Source of the DNA: Burhinus oedicnemus
Lineage: Eukaryota > Chordata > Aves > Charadriiformes > Burhinidae
Assembly: GCA_008921705.1 (NCBI GenBank)
Contig: VFFE01007257.1
Span: 3,906,858 to 3,970,857 of the forward strand
Length of the DNA stretch: 64,000 nt
Direction of reading: 5' to 3'
Below, one piece after another: positions 37,955 through 50,735 of the stretch; the stretch's first letter is position 1; each line of letters begins with the position of its first letter. The position numbers and the translations under genes are program-made. The notes below the pieces were generated by a model. The model had not been told where the DNA came from, did not search any database, and saw only the letters and a list, made by a program, of their open reading frames with translations.

Positions 37955-38135
37955 CTTTAGTGCCTCTTAATCAGTGATCCCCAAGTGCTTTGCAAAGCCT
38001 CACAGTGCTCGGTGGCGGTAGAGAAACGTTACACACTGGAAAAGTGAGTCACAAAGAGGAGCTTCGAGTATGGGCTACTAGTGAAGACTGCAACCAGTCC
38101 GTGGCAGAGTCAAAACCAGTTGCTCCATTAGAACA
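37955..38135 (+). mobile_element. Old MIR-like SINE or LINE-tail fragment, plus strand
   Basis: The order of landmarks follows a MIR-type amniote repeat. AATCAGTGATCCCCAAGTGC with TTTGCAAAG matches the 'atctcaaagcgctttacaaa' part. Then come ACACACTGGAAAAGTGAGTC (the 'gatggggaaactgaggc' part), a degraded 'agtgacttgcccaaggtcaca' part, and CCAGTCCGTGGCAGAGTC with AAAAC (the 'agtcagtggcagagctgggattagaac' part). Divergence is high, as expected for an element older than birds. The 62-codon frame over it (37990-38178) is a by-product of the repeat. Confidence 0.58.
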
Positions 38136-41100
38136 GTGTGCCAGTGCTATTTTTGAGTTTTTAATCTATGGTTTCTGAATTCTCTATACCTGAAGACCCA
38201 CTGAGAAAACAGAGATGAGAAAGGGAAGCTATGAAAAGGGCGTGAAATTTAAGCTAAGAACTACTACCTTTTCACGAGCTGTGAGCTCCTCTCAAATGGC
38301 ACTGGTCTCTTGCTGCCTTATATTAAAAGCTGAGAAAGTACATCTCCTGTACTAATTCCTTTTCCACAGATCCAAGTGATAAAGCTGCCATTTGAGTCCA
38401 GCCAAGTAAGAGTGCGTCACTTGTGGGGGTGATTCATTAACAAACAAGTCAGCAAGGATCCTGTCAGCATTCCAGCTCTTCCTGTAAGGTGCTGAACAGA
38501 GAACTCCACTGCTGACTGTCTTCTCCTGTAACAACCGAAGTTTCTAAAGGAGAGAATACAGTTTTCTGCACTAGCAAAACACGATAGTTTCCTCCAGGAG
38601 CTTTGGCTGAAATAGAACTGCTGTGTTTGGCATTAGCAAAATTGAGTAAGGACTAGAAGAGCCATGTCTAACAATGAAGAGACAGGAATATGGAGTAGCT
38701 CTGCTTCCAGATTATACAAATATCTTCTTTTTTGGTGACCTAATAAAAATGGAAATTCAGTATTTATAAAACCTAAAATGAAATTTTGAAGAAAATATTG
38801 AAGAGTTTTCTAAAAGAAAGATACAGCTGTGCCTAGTCTAAGCATAAAGTCAAGTCTTCTGTAATATATAATGGAAGACCTTGAGAATGTACATCCCCAC
38901 AGGCATCGCTTCTAACCATGATATAACTGCATCTTACATCAGAAGTAAATATTTAAAAATAATATAGGCAGAAATCTTAGAAGTTTCGTTTGATTATATA
39001 CACTTACACCTTCAACAAAAGATTCTTGATCTTTGAGGAGATACCCATATTTGTTGTTTGATTGCTGACCAAATGATTTCTTGCTCTCAAATATATTACT
39101 GGTACCTCATCTACAACTTGCAGTTTAAGCATCTATTAAATATTTGATGTGCATAACAAATAACCATAGCTAATGCTTATGCATACATTTTCAAAAATAT
39201 ACCTTTAAGACACAGTATAGTAAATTTAAAGTGGAACAGAACCATAAAAGCTGCATTCTACTCTGAGTGTGCAGTTGGGTATTTTATGACTAAAGCTGTT
39301 ACTTCTTTAACACTTGATGTTTATCGTGGGATAAGGGGGGGGGAACCCGAACCAATAGAAGCACCTGGGCTTTCTGTAATTAATCTAAACATCTAAATTT
39401 TAAAACATATATATGTGAAAGGGATATTATATAGGACAGCCACTATGGATATAAAGGTTATTGTTGGTATATCTGAAAATTCTGTAAAAGTACAAATAAG
39501 GTTGCAGTAAATAAATGAATTGGAAGGAGTTTATTGCTAGCTATTTTTATTTTAGTATTGAAATTTTCCTGCTGCAATCTCAAACGAGCACTGATACAGG
39601 GGAAGACACCTTTATAAAGTACTTTATGAAGCTTTATTTACAATCTGCTAGAGAAATAACACCTAAATTGAAACATTTATGTGGACATACAAGTTCTTGA
39701 ATATGAATTTTAGCAGTTACTCTGGACTTGTGTTTTTATAATATAGAGCAAATTCTATCCCTTCAACTCCTCAGATGAGAGTCCAGATGCCAAACTTCTG
39801 TCATAAACTTTTTTTTATACCCTAGTAAGAGCTTTGTAGATCCGGAGAGCTAGTTCTCCTGGGACTATGTTTTTCTTGGGGAAGGGAGAATTTTTCTCAG
39901 TTCTCACTTTGTCAAACTCAAAAAGACAATGAAGGCAAACACAAAGTTAAAGCAACTGAGTATAAATAATAAATGCACAGATGTCAGGGTGGGGTTTGTC
40001 CCCATACTGTGGCTTTGTATTATTTCAGTACTATCAATGTGCTGAAGATGGTTTACGTTAAGGATCAATTTGTATTAACACTTCCCATTTTTTTATGATG
40101 TAGTGATCACAGATGTGTCAACATAGGGAAGAAAAACAGTAAACTGGTATTTGAAAATATCCAGCTGTTCTTGTTTGTAAATTGTATAATACAATCAACT
40201 AAAAATTCTTTATTGTGGCGTATATCATAGCTTATATCACTGGTTTTAAATAATCATAAATCACTTTCTTTTTTCACTAAACAAATATTACTAGATTTGA
40301 ACTTTATTTCCTGAAGATAATCTAATGTTATTCTATTTTGCTCTGTTCTTATGACAACTTTGGACACTTACATGTGTATTCCTCTTGAAGGTAAACAAAT
40401 TTCTCACATGGTCTTTCTGACTTAGACATTAGTGTTGCCTGGATACAGCTGGTGCTATTCAAATAGTCTGCTGCAATGCTGTCAGCATAGCCATTTTTTT
40501 ACATTGATTTATAAAGGCATTATGTGTAAAAGCAGCTCAGCCTTTTACATGAACATAGGATAGGCACCAATAGAATGTAATTTAGTTAGCTTTTTACAAG
40601 AGGTGTTGGTTTCCCAATGTCTTACAGAAAAGGCAGATACTTTACTGCAGATGAAGGTTGAATGCTAACAGTGTTTATGTACCTTTTAACATTACTGTCC
40701 TAGGAGGCATCTTTCAAATATCTGTGTCATTCACTAATTTGAAATCTGCAAGTTAGAAAGTTAAAAATGCCAGTGGTAATTGTCAAATCAGCTCAGAGAT
40801 GTTGGCATTTTACAGCTAGCATTTTTGCAACTCTTCTTTAAGTTTTCCTAGTTCCTTGCATATATAACATATTTTCAGTCTTTATCATGACAACACCCCA
40901 AGAGCTTTGGAGATTTACACTTGTATGCACGTTACTGTAATAACTTAAATCACAGTGATCCAGATTGTCTTCATATACCAGTTTAATATCTCTGTGAGAG
41001 CTGAAAATTAAAACCTTAAAATAGTTAATTTCACTTGTACAAAATATGACTTTGTCAGTTGTTCCACAGTTCAACTCCCGCACTTCAATGGAAAGTAACT

Positions 41101-42414
41101 CTCAGTAGTGTCACTGTCAGAAATATCAGTGAGTGGCAGTGTCTGGGTGAACACCTAGAGGAGGAGATGTTGTTGTAAGTTGAGCATGCTGCAGGACTCT
41201 GCAGTGGAAAATAAGTCAAAAATTATAGTGGCAGTCACAGCAAACCTTGCAGCAGTACCTATGAGCTGCACTATACAATTTTAAACAGGATGTAATTAAC
41301 ATATGAAAGTCACTGTTGAAAAGAATTTTTGGAGCTGAGAAGCAGATTTTTATAAATCTTAGTGTTTCATGATTTGTTCTCTGAAGCATCTAGAACTCAT
41401 CATTGTTTGAGGCAGGATTTTAGTAATACCTTAGTCTGCTTTATAAAGCCTGAAAGCAATTAATAATTTACCATTGAATTTCTTAACGTAGCGCACACTA
41501 TGCTCCATTGCAAACACTGCATTATTTACACAGCCTACAGTAAGGGACTTAGAGCAGGGACATGGAGTTTAAGCAGATTTGCAGGTGTCATAATGGGCAT
41601 TTACAGCTAGGAATTGGTTCAGGCATCTCTGAAGTTGTTCTCTATTCAGCTAAGAGACCATGTTGATTCTCTACCTACCCAGCACTAGGGGGAGCACATC
41701 GATGATTTTGGATCGGATTTTCCCCTGGTTTGTACTGTAGAACTGAGATCCAGTAGATTCTATGGCCAAATCTATAATTTTACTAAGATATTTTCTTGAT
41801 TTAAAGAAACTGTTCCATTAATTCATTAAGGGATCTGCCTCCTAGGGGCAGATCCTGTTAACGAGTGATAAGACTGGTGTTGTTCACTGGTGTTTCTAGA
41901 AATGGCAGCTGGGTATCTGGAATCTTTCTTCAAAAAGACAAGATTCTTCATAATGAAGATGAATGCCAGCAAGGTGACCAAATTTTCAGAGAAAAAGCTT
42001 TGCTGCTGAAATCTAGTAAGAGTTTACTTGAAGAGAGAGGAGGTTAATGCCATTTATTTTATGGAATAGTAGTGACACCTAGTACTTATCAAATGCATGC
42101 AGTTTTCCTGACATAGCGTCTAATAATGCATTGCATGTTAACAAAATGGAGATTGTTTGGCTGGCAAGCTGGGTCTTATTTAGCAGTTGTAGCTGACCAG
42201 AGTAGAAAAGTACTGTTCTGTATAGTGCAAGAAAGTTGGATGCAACTGCATATTGTGTATGGGTCTTTATTTTAGCACAACATACCATGTTTTGTAACTA
42301 ATGGTGCTAAATTCTACGCTAAAATCTACTGTACTTTTAAAACAAGCTGCCTTTAAATTCTCTGTAGACTTTTGCAGGTGAGTGATTTGGGGAAGGGGCT
42401 GTATTTGTGTTCTA
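38136..42414. other. AT-rich tract without a supported gene
   Basis: Open frames reach only 81 codons (40838-41083, minus), with no domain. A G9 run lies at 39335-39343, and a perfect 9-bp inverted repeat at 41831-41855 is listed separately. No exon or mobile element was recognised. Confidence 0.5.
41831..41855. other. Perfect 9-bp inverted repeat (hairpin)
   Basis: GGATCTGCC and its exact complement GGCAGATCC are separated by seven bases (TCCTAGG, itself nearly palindromic). In RNA this would form a short stable hairpin. The arms are too short for a microRNA precursor and there is no T-run of the Pol III type. It may be a remnant of an inverted-repeat DNA element or chance. Confidence 0.6.
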
Positions 42415-42512
42415 TGTGTTCAGTTCATACCACAGTGGGGCCCTCAACTCCCAGATTGATCATCTAGGTGCTATTGCAGTAAAAAAGTAATAATGATAAT
42501 AATAAAATTAAC
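42415..42512 (+). mobile_element. Old amniote repeat tail ending in (TAA)n-like sequence
   Basis: The segment CACAGTGGGGCCCTCAACTC, followed by TAGGTGCTATTGCAGTA and an imperfect AATAATGATAATAATAA run, has the layout of a repeat tail seen repeatedly in turtle, crocodile and bird DNA (GGGGCCC, then AGGCGCTACtGCAATACAAATAATAATAA). I recall the pattern but not the family name with certainty. Confirmation would need a repeat-library search. Confidence 0.4.
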
Positions 42513-43439
42513 AGCTATAGTTAACTGTGACAAGCTGAGCATTTTTTTTTTCACCTCCAGCTGGTAGGAAATTGCAGTACATATTTTTCTCCAGACATAA
42601 TCTTGTACTTAGGCTTTCCATTACATAGAAAAATATCCCTGCATTTTCTTGCTCGCTTTATCTGTTCATCTGCTTCAGTGACCTTACTGATACGAAACCT
42701 TGTAAAGTAGTGAACTAACACTGACAGACACAGGGGGTCACACACATGTATTTGCTGTAATGAGTGATGCTTATATGCTTACATTAGCATCAGTGTTACT
42801 TGCAGACTGTTAGATAAACAGGTATCAAGGTTGAGTTTGCCATCGTTACTGGAACCACTTGCATGTCTCTGCTTTTTCTGGCTTTATCACTGCAGAAAAG
42901 TTGAACAATGTTTGTATTTTTTTTAACTCTAGATCTTAGATTGAAGCAAAGTACAAATTTTCTAGATTTCTTGCTCTGGTGAAAAAGTTCTCTTGTCTGA
43001 CATGTTGCTGCAGTACGACGGTATTGAGGGCTCTGGCTGTTGCCGTTCATGGAGCTGTAAGTCTTTTCTTCACAGACATAATAAACTGTTATGTATGCTA
43101 CTGCTGCTACATGTTAATTTAAAAAGAAAAACAAGTATCTTTGCTTGCAAAATTAGAATTCAAATCTTTGACATTTTGGTAGGTGTGATATATAGAAATA
43201 TGAGAAGGATGTTTTTAACATTCAGGCAAGAGGCAAACATTGGCCATCAGCTATATAGACAACTCAAAGGAGGGGCAACATGAATCTCCTGAGAACTGAA
43301 GAAGGGACATGCCAACAGAGGAGGTCAACAACGATTTATGAAGGACAGAGTAAAAGGCATGGAATGAGTATAGATTGTTCATTCCTGTTGTACAACAGCC
43401 CAGATTCTAAAAACTGGCAATTAAGGGACACAGCTAAGA
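42513..43439. other. Sequence without a supported gene
   Basis: Open frames on both strands of 64-96 codons (for example 42993-43283, plus) show no family. A T10 run lies at 42542-42551. The right-hand end may already belong to the ancient CR1-type copy that becomes legible from about 43440. Confidence 0.45.
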
Positions 43440-44430
43440 GCTGCATGTGAACCATCAGCGTTATATGTATTTTATCTAACACCTTCTTCCATCCATTTGT
43501 ATTGGTCTCTATGGCTTCTTGTGACATGATGTTCCAGACTTATGTGTATTTGGGGAAAAAACAGAACTCGGTTCTTTAAAAATTGCCCTGGATCATTTTA
43601 GTGGTTGATTTCTAGGTCATATAGTGTAAGAAATTTTAAATAATCTCAGGATTTTTATGTATCATTCATTCTTTATAGACCACTGTCTTACCCTCTTTCA
43701 GTCATTTATTTTCCAAACTGAAGGGGCTTAATGCAACTCATCTCCTCTTGTATGAAAGCCATACTGTAGCTCTTACGATTCTTGTTGTCCTTTGTGTCAT
43801 TTCTTGTTATACCATATCCTTTTTTGAGATGGCATAAATATAACTTCATGTAGTTATCAAATGCTGGGGTTACCATTTTGTAACATAGAGTTCCACAGAT
43901 CTGCAGGGGAATGGAATTGGGCCCTTATTTTTGAAGTCAATATTTATACTCAAAAGCTTCATTTCTGCCTTCTGTATATGTCTTCACATAACTGGTGTGA
44001 GTGGTGTGAGTTGTCTGGAGTCACTATTATAACTGAGTATTTTGGCATTATTATTTTCTGTGTTTATGTCGTCGCGTCTGTTGCAACCCCCCTCTGCTAT
44101 ATTTCATAAGCCTTTTCGATAGGCAATAACTATTGAGCTGGCATTTTCAGAGATTTTCTATAGTGTTTCCAAAATGTCATTCCTGCACATTTATGAGGAA
44201 TTCAGGTTATTCCCCTTCAAGTTTAATTTTGTCTTCCATGTGTCATTCTGTATTGTACATTCTTTATTTATTGTTCTTTGCAATTTATTTTTATATTGTT
44301 GAAACTGTTTCTATCATCTGAAAACACTGTCATCTCACTATTCTTTGCAAGGTCATTTCTGAACTTTCATGAAGATTTTCTGGTAATTCTCTTACTCTAA
44401 GACATCAACTTGAGGTGATTTGATAATTCT
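43440..44430 (-). mobile_element. Ancient CR1-type LINE, about 1 kb of 3' part, minus strand
   Basis: The plus strand reads as the reverse complement of the 3' part of a turtle/crocodile-type CR1. In order it shows GACATGATGTTCCAGAC (the 'gcagtgagttccacag' position), TCTTTATAGACC..CTCTTTCAGTC, TTTTCCAAACTGAAGGGGC, CTCCTCTTGTATGAAAGCC, TACGATTCTTGTTGTCC, CCTTTTTTGAGATGGC, and then degraded reverse-transcriptase-coding text that ends with TTTGCAAGGTCATTTCTGAA (44345-44364), the 'tccagatcatttatgaa' position. The colinearity over about 1 kb makes the call good despite low identity. Open frames inside it (43861-44109, 44133-44321) are antisense by-products. The element is long dead. Confidence 0.72.
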
Positions 44431-45439
44431 ACCTATTAGGAGTAAACTCTTCATAAAACTGAAACATTAGGGCACTTGAGATGGTAATTCTAAATAAAAA
44501 GGAGGAAATTCTGCAGCCAGAATATTTGGAGAAGGAAGGATTTTGATTAAGTTGGCTGCAAAGCAGTCAATAAAATAGTCTTCCATTCAGTGAAAGTTTA
44601 CTGATTGCATGTAGAGGGATGATTTACTTAGGTTTTTCAAAGTCTTCCTCACCTTCTAAAGAGTAGACACAATACAAAAAATGACTAGCACATTGTAAGA
44701 ATGGGAAACCAAATAACAGCGTAACAAAAATGTGAAGAAAATAAGGTGAAGTTAAGTATACCAGAGCTACAGTGTATTCATGTATCCTAAATTGTGAAAT
44801 GAATGCAACAGTTATCATGTGACCTCTAAGTCAAGGTGTAGGCAGAAGAAAGGGATATTAGAGTTTACATCAATGAGTTTCCTGGACACATCTAGGAATT
44901 TAACAGGAAAAACAGTAAATGCTTCCTATATATATATATCAGTATTTTATGTAATGTTTTCCAGGCCTGACACGTAGCTATGTAATTCAATATGAAAACA
45001 AATACAGAGCACAAGAAATGAAAAGGTACTGAAATTCAGAAAAAAACCTATTTTTAAGTTGCAGTCTTCAAGCCTCAAAAGACTAGAATAAAATAAAGGG
45101 GATATAGGGTCAACCGCTCAGTACTGTGCAAGATTTAATTAAGAACTACCCTACTGCTAGCAAAACTATTGTGTTTTCATTTCACCATATTCAGGAAAAA
45201 ATAAAATAACTTTCAGTTATCTCCTAGTATTTAAGGAAATTTTTTTGTTATGCTTTCAAAAATAAGGATAAATGGAATATGATTGTTCTGAAATTAGTAA
45301 TAACTTCTGAAATATTATGAGTATACATTGAAAAAAATTAGATTTTTATCTGTTAGAGATCTAGCATTTTTAGTGTAAGTAGTAAGGATAAACTAATATC
45401 TAATAGTATCAGAATACTATGTATTTGCAGCGGTATTTG
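44431..45439. other. AT-rich tract without a supported gene
   Basis: Open frames do not exceed 64 codons (44624-44818, minus). A short (TA)n run of about seven units sits near 44928-44939. Nothing else is recognised. Confidence 0.55.
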
Positions 45440-46640
45440 CCTATGTGCCAGAAGTGGCTAAGAGCAGCCGTTAGAAATGTGGGCATCCTGTTTCAGTGGT
45501 ATATTAACCCCCCTCCAAATCTTTAGTTTAATGTCCTACTTAAACTACTCCCGATACTGCTTCATTCACAGTTTGAACTGTCTTACACTGAGACCGCAGA
45601 GTGCCTCCTTTCCCTTAAAATTCCTGTGATTCACACAAGTCATTTGCCCAACTTAATTACAGGTTTGGGTAGCTTTGCATGTCCTCTTTTGGCTGGAGTT
45701 GAGCTGGCTGAATGGATTCACACCCCACTCTGCTCATCCTCGCACTCCTACCCGGGGACAGCAGTGTCTTAAACAGGCTGGCTGAGCTGCTCTTGTGGTC
45801 ACTCACTAATTCATATCAGTCTTATTGGAGTGAGTTGATTAAAACAGCGTGTCAAGGAGTGATTAAACAAGGAGTTCAGCTGCCAGTAATGCGGTTGCAG
45901 TAAATTCCAGCAGGGAGACTGTAACAGGTAGCTGGGGACAAAATTCTCTTCAGCAGCTTATTTGTAGCCAGAAGAGGACAGATGTCTCCAGCCTAATTCA
46001 CTCTGAAATCTCCCTCAGACTATAATAAGTAGTTAATTTATACTTGCTTTTCCTCTGGCCTCTCAGCTTGAACTGAGCTTTCACAAACTACCTGAGTTGC
46101 TTTCAAGTACTCTTTTTTTTTTTTTTTTCCCTGAGAACAATCACTCACATCCTTCCCTGTATTAGGTCTGTGTTTGCAGAATCACCTCATTTCACAGCTC
46201 TTAATTAGTTGCAAAGCCAGTGGCAGCCCTACCGCTGTGCCACCTAACCCTCTCGCTTATGCTGCTTTCTTCTCCAGACAACACGTAACAACAGCTCTAA
46301 TCCCATCTGTGAGCTACTGTCATTTGTGATTTTTTATAGCACCATGTGTTGGTTTTTTGGGTTTTTTTTTGCTTCACACTTAGATGAGAGGTGTTAATTT
46401 GTAAATAAAAAAAATAATAATAAAACAGTGAAAGCAAGAGGGAGAAGCTACTGCCAACCAGAAAGAAGATGAGGGAATTAGAGAGCCAGCTCAGCTTGCT
46501 GCAGCGCTTGCTGGCTGCATTGATTCCTTGATTGATTCGGTGAGTAGCTCTGACTCCAGAGTCACGTATTACTAACTGGGCTCTTTTAATGTTATCACTT
46601 ACACCATCCACGTCTCTTGGTACCAAGTTCATCAATACTG
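45440..46640. promoter_or_regulatory. Candidate conserved non-coding element
   Basis: This block differs in texture from its AT-rich surroundings. It has higher word complexity and balanced base composition, with several homeodomain-type words (TTAATTAC at about 45654, CTAATTCA, TTAATTAG) and bHLH- or HMG-like words, but no interspersed repeat. It is interrupted by a T16 run (46113-46128) and a second T-rich run near 46360. A 112-codon minus frame (46297-46635) ends in the T-rich part, so its phenylalanine/tyrosine-rich stretch is trivial. Classing the block as an enhancer is inference from texture only. Confidence 0.2.
46113..46128 (+). repeat. Poly(T) tract, 16 bases
   Basis: Sixteen uninterrupted thymines follow CAAGTACTC and precede CCCTGAGAAC. 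It is a mononucleotide repeat inside the candidate conserved block. No retroposed sequence in minus orientation is recognisable to its right. Confidence 0.9.
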
Positions 46641-49600
46641 CATTACTTGAAGAGGAGGAGGTAGAAATAAGGTGTTTTCAGTCATGATGACCATCTCAGA
46701 TGAGATCAACTGAGATCCGTCTTACTTGCAACCTCAGTTTTGATTGTGAACTCTGTTAGATTGGGAAAAATCTTTGAGTTTTTCTCTTCCTTATTTGATT
46801 CTTTGGAGCCTTACAGAGTTTTGCTGAGATCTCTTCAGCTCAGTTCATCTAACTAATCCAAACATTGTCTGCAACTCTAGCTAATTTTTGGGACTTTACA
46901 GTTTTGGGTATATTTTAGGGTAGCTCTTATTTGGTAAAGCTCTACTTGACTCAGCATAAACATTGTCATATTGAATTTGATAAATAAAACAAATGACAGC
47001 ACAGTGTGTAACCCCAAATGATTTATTAATCCATAATAAATAATCTATCTATAGGGATTCTTCCATAAAAACCTGTGTATGGGCAGCCTGAGACTGAGGT
47101 CTGAGTCCATCAGTGTGAGTTTGTGAGTATTTCTCTAATCTTGTTTATATTCTCTAGTTAAATGATACTACTTCAATATGCTACAAAACTTGAACTCTCT
47201 TAAACTTAAAAATACGTTATAAAATGCAAAATCAATCCATTTTGAACTGAATCTGCAATTCATTTCTGTAAAGCTACAGTGGTTTAAAGAACAGAATGCC
47301 TCTATGACTATTAGTGTTACATATGATTAGAAAAATAATAGAGATACAAGACTAAAAGAAAAGAAAAATAGATTAGAAAAAACACCCTAGTTATACCTTG
47401 TATACCTTGTTTTATGTATGCTTACCACTGCCATCTGATTCTGGTTTATGTAAACCAAAGAGTTGAAACTTTCCTAACACCTCTGATGTGGAAGTCCTAA
47501 CAACAAATAATCCATGTGTGTATGTGCATTCGCATATGTAGGCATATAATTTCAGGCATGTATATGTACGTAATATAACATGTGTTGCTCTGGTAACTTG
47601 AATGATTTGACGCATTTTTTTTGAATAGCAAATAATAAAACCTAAATATGATTTGAATATTGGTGTTAAAATGTTTTCAATATTTCTCTTTTAACAATAC
47701 TTCTAGATTTGTACAATGCATAGTTTTACATTCTGGATTTAATGATGTTGCAGAGTTAATTTCAAGTGAAACTTTCCCTCTGCTTTATGGTAGGAGAAAG
47801 AAGTTTCACATGAGGCTGGTGTTCAGTAGAGGATTCAAGAACTTCACTTCTGATTTAAGGTATAAAGTGAGATCTGAAATCAGGTGTGTTTCAAGTGGTT
47901 TGAGGCTTCCTTTACAAACCCCTGCTGCTAAGCAGTTTCACCTTAGAACTCTGGCAAGGGATTTGCGCATATTGTCTGACAGAAATATCAGCACCTGAAA
48001 CACTGGAAGTTTCTGAGGTCAGTCAGCATTTAGCAAACCTTGCATGAGGACACCCCTATGGATTATGCTGGCTACTGGTTTGCATTATTCATTGGTGTAC
48101 TTGAAACAGTAGGATTCTAGATGTGATAGAGAAGTGTAATTCGAGGTGAAACCTTCATATTAATGTATTTAATATGGGATACACATTTGCAATAATTCAG
48201 TTTATCTATATGCAAAAAATCTAAAGAAGGCTTTAAAGAAGGTTATAGAGTAGGTTTAGGAAATTGTTCAAGTCACAGACCTAATAGTTCTCTTGACCTT
48301 GATAGAACTGCCTAAGTATTTACATTTAAAATACTACTGTATTTTTTCTTAGCTTATTTGTACTTCCTTAGTATTTAAGCTCCTTGATAGTATTTTGGCT
48401 GAAACATTACATTGGGATACATCATACGTGAGTAAAGACAGATTGTTGTTTTATTTCCATAAATACACACTTTGTGTTCTTTGAAGCATGCTGGTTTTAA
48501 GGAATAGCTTCACCTATGAGAAGGGAAGCAGTGCGCCAGGACAAGTAAGATCTGAGTTTTGTTCCCAATTTGTGCCCCAGATTGCTCAAGTGTTATGAAA
48601 ATTACTGCTGCTCTCTGACTGAGCTTTACCAGTAATAAAATTGTGATTCTGATATATATATTCTTTGAAGTGTTTTGAGAACTGCTGATTAAATGTACCA
48701 TGTAAGAAATGCCTGTTACTGTCACTACTCTGATTCTTTTGAGAAATATTCCTTGATGTTTGCATATTCAGTTTTATATCCAAACACAAGAGGTTGTTGA
48801 TTGATCCTGGTCAATCTGGAGTTTCTGTTGTTTATGAGATGTACTCCAAGCACCAGAACATTTTCTACCTCGTGGCAAATACATCAGGATTGCTGCCTTT
48901 TGCTCTCCAAGTGTGAGAAGATACGGTCGTGATTGTGCTGTCGTGTCTCCTGTAATCCTTTAATTCTGCTGGGTTTTGTCAGCTTCAGCAGATGTGTGAC
49001 TCGGTGCTTGGTATTCCTGTTTTGCAGTCTAACCCTCTATATGTATTTTATGTACTATTTTGTTAAGTTCTACTCTTATTTAAAATAATTAGTATGTACA
49101 ACGCAGTACCGGAAACATCTCAGCTGTTACATTAATATTTCATTTGCTAGTTTGTTTTAGTATTAGTCTTACCAACATTGAAAGAAACAGTGAAGACGTA
49201 AATGCAATAGCAGAGATTTTTTTTTTTATCCTATCTATTTCTTTGACCATTTCTTTCAAGTACGTAGGTCTTTAACAAATCAGAGGACAGAGCCTATAGT
49301 ATATAAAAAAAAGATGTCTCTAGGCACTAGAAAATGAAAACTTGTTGAAAGGCTTCTGGCTTCTATTTTCAGGTATAATCTTATCTGGAAATGAAAAAAA
49401 AAAAAAGAAAGCAACCAAAAAGCCCTTGCCAGTAGGTAGACAAGCTGAAAATGGAGGATTTAATGAAATAAAAGTGATAATTCTAGATCTGTATTACATA
49501 CAATTTTAATAAAACACCATGTTATGGACAGCCTGAGGCTGCAGCACAGCATGGGTCTCAGTTTTTTATATAAAGAATACACATAGTTATCTAAGTTATC

Positions 49601-50735
49601 TAAGACAGGCAAGCGAATAGAACTGATTCCTACCTCCACTAAAAGCTCTTTACATTGCACATGGTAGTTGGAAGGGGACATAATTATATTTGCATGTATT
49701 TTAAGTCCTGTTTTTCTGAGAACACTTGCTATGTATTTATATTTTCGTGGAACATAAATATTTCACACAAGTGAAAGGACAGAACAAGAAAAGAAATGCC
49801 AAACATTTAAAGAACATTCTCTTTATGTAATCAATTTACACTCCAAATGTGTGCCCACATTTTTGCATGCAGCTACAGCTCGGTCTGCTTGACATTAGAA
49901 AGTTCAGCTGCTTACTCTTCTTTTGATGAATCTTACTGCTTGTGGAAAAAAACAGAATGTTGCAGAGGCACAATGGGCCTTCCCCATTAAAGACCATGCT
50001 TCACTGTAAAAGAAAAGAGATTCCAAATCCTTAAATATAATTGTTCAACTTCCTATTTGTGAGCTTATCTCCATTTATAAATATAGTGAAAGAAATAGAA
50101 TAGGAAATGTCAGTTCTTCTCTATAATTAAATTACAAAATGAGACAAAACCAAATTCACAAATTTTCTAGCAAAAGACTATCATTGGAGAGAATGGAAGC
50201 ATCTCACAGAGAATGGAACTAATTTTCCATATGATTGTAGAACCATCTGATTGCTGTCATTTGATATCATAGCTTGCAAAAGATGATCTATGTCTGTATT
50301 GCATTGTGAGAAAGGTATTTCGGGAGAATCCATAGATGATAGCAGTCTAGGATCAGTGATAACACAATTATAAATTCCTTATATTGTTCTCTATTATTTT
50401 TGATTAAACCCCTTGTGAATGTAAGAACATAGAATATTCAGATTATACTGATAAAATATTGGTTGTTCTTTTTGTTTGGTTGTTAGTGGGGTTTTTTTAA
50501 GGAACTTTGTTCCCAGAGAACCATTTCAGTAGAGCATTCATTCTCATCTCTATTTAGATGCAAACAGCCTTTCACTGGTTTTTGTCTACAATAGTTTCCT
50601 GGAGCTGCTGTTTCCCCAGACTAGCCAATGTATTGGAGAGGTATGGGTGAGTCTGTTGCTTCTCATGTATATTCTGTGGTGGGCAAAGAATACTTCTGTT
50701 TCATTGAAGGTGAAAATGCAGTTGAAGAAAAAAAA
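46641..50735. other. AT-rich tract without a supported gene
   Basis: The longest frame is 112 codons (47660-47998, plus), rich in F, S and R with no domain. An imperfect TG/TATG-rich run lies at 47512-47583, T11 near 49219 and A13 at 49394-49406. No interspersed repeat is recognised before the CR1 that starts at 50736. Confidence 0.5.

Noticed and set aside
37990..38178. 62-codon plus-strand frame
   Set aside because: It sits inside the MIR-like repeat.
46297..46635. 112-codon minus-strand frame with a helical-looking stretch followed by a hydrophobic tail, resembling a tail-anchored SNARE at first sight
   Set aside because: The hydrophobic tail comes from T-rich simple sequence, no SNARE-layer pattern holds, and the frame runs on past the supposed anchor.
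47660..47998. 112-codon plus-strand frame
   Set aside because: No domain, no plausible splice acceptor at its start and no upstream promoter signal.
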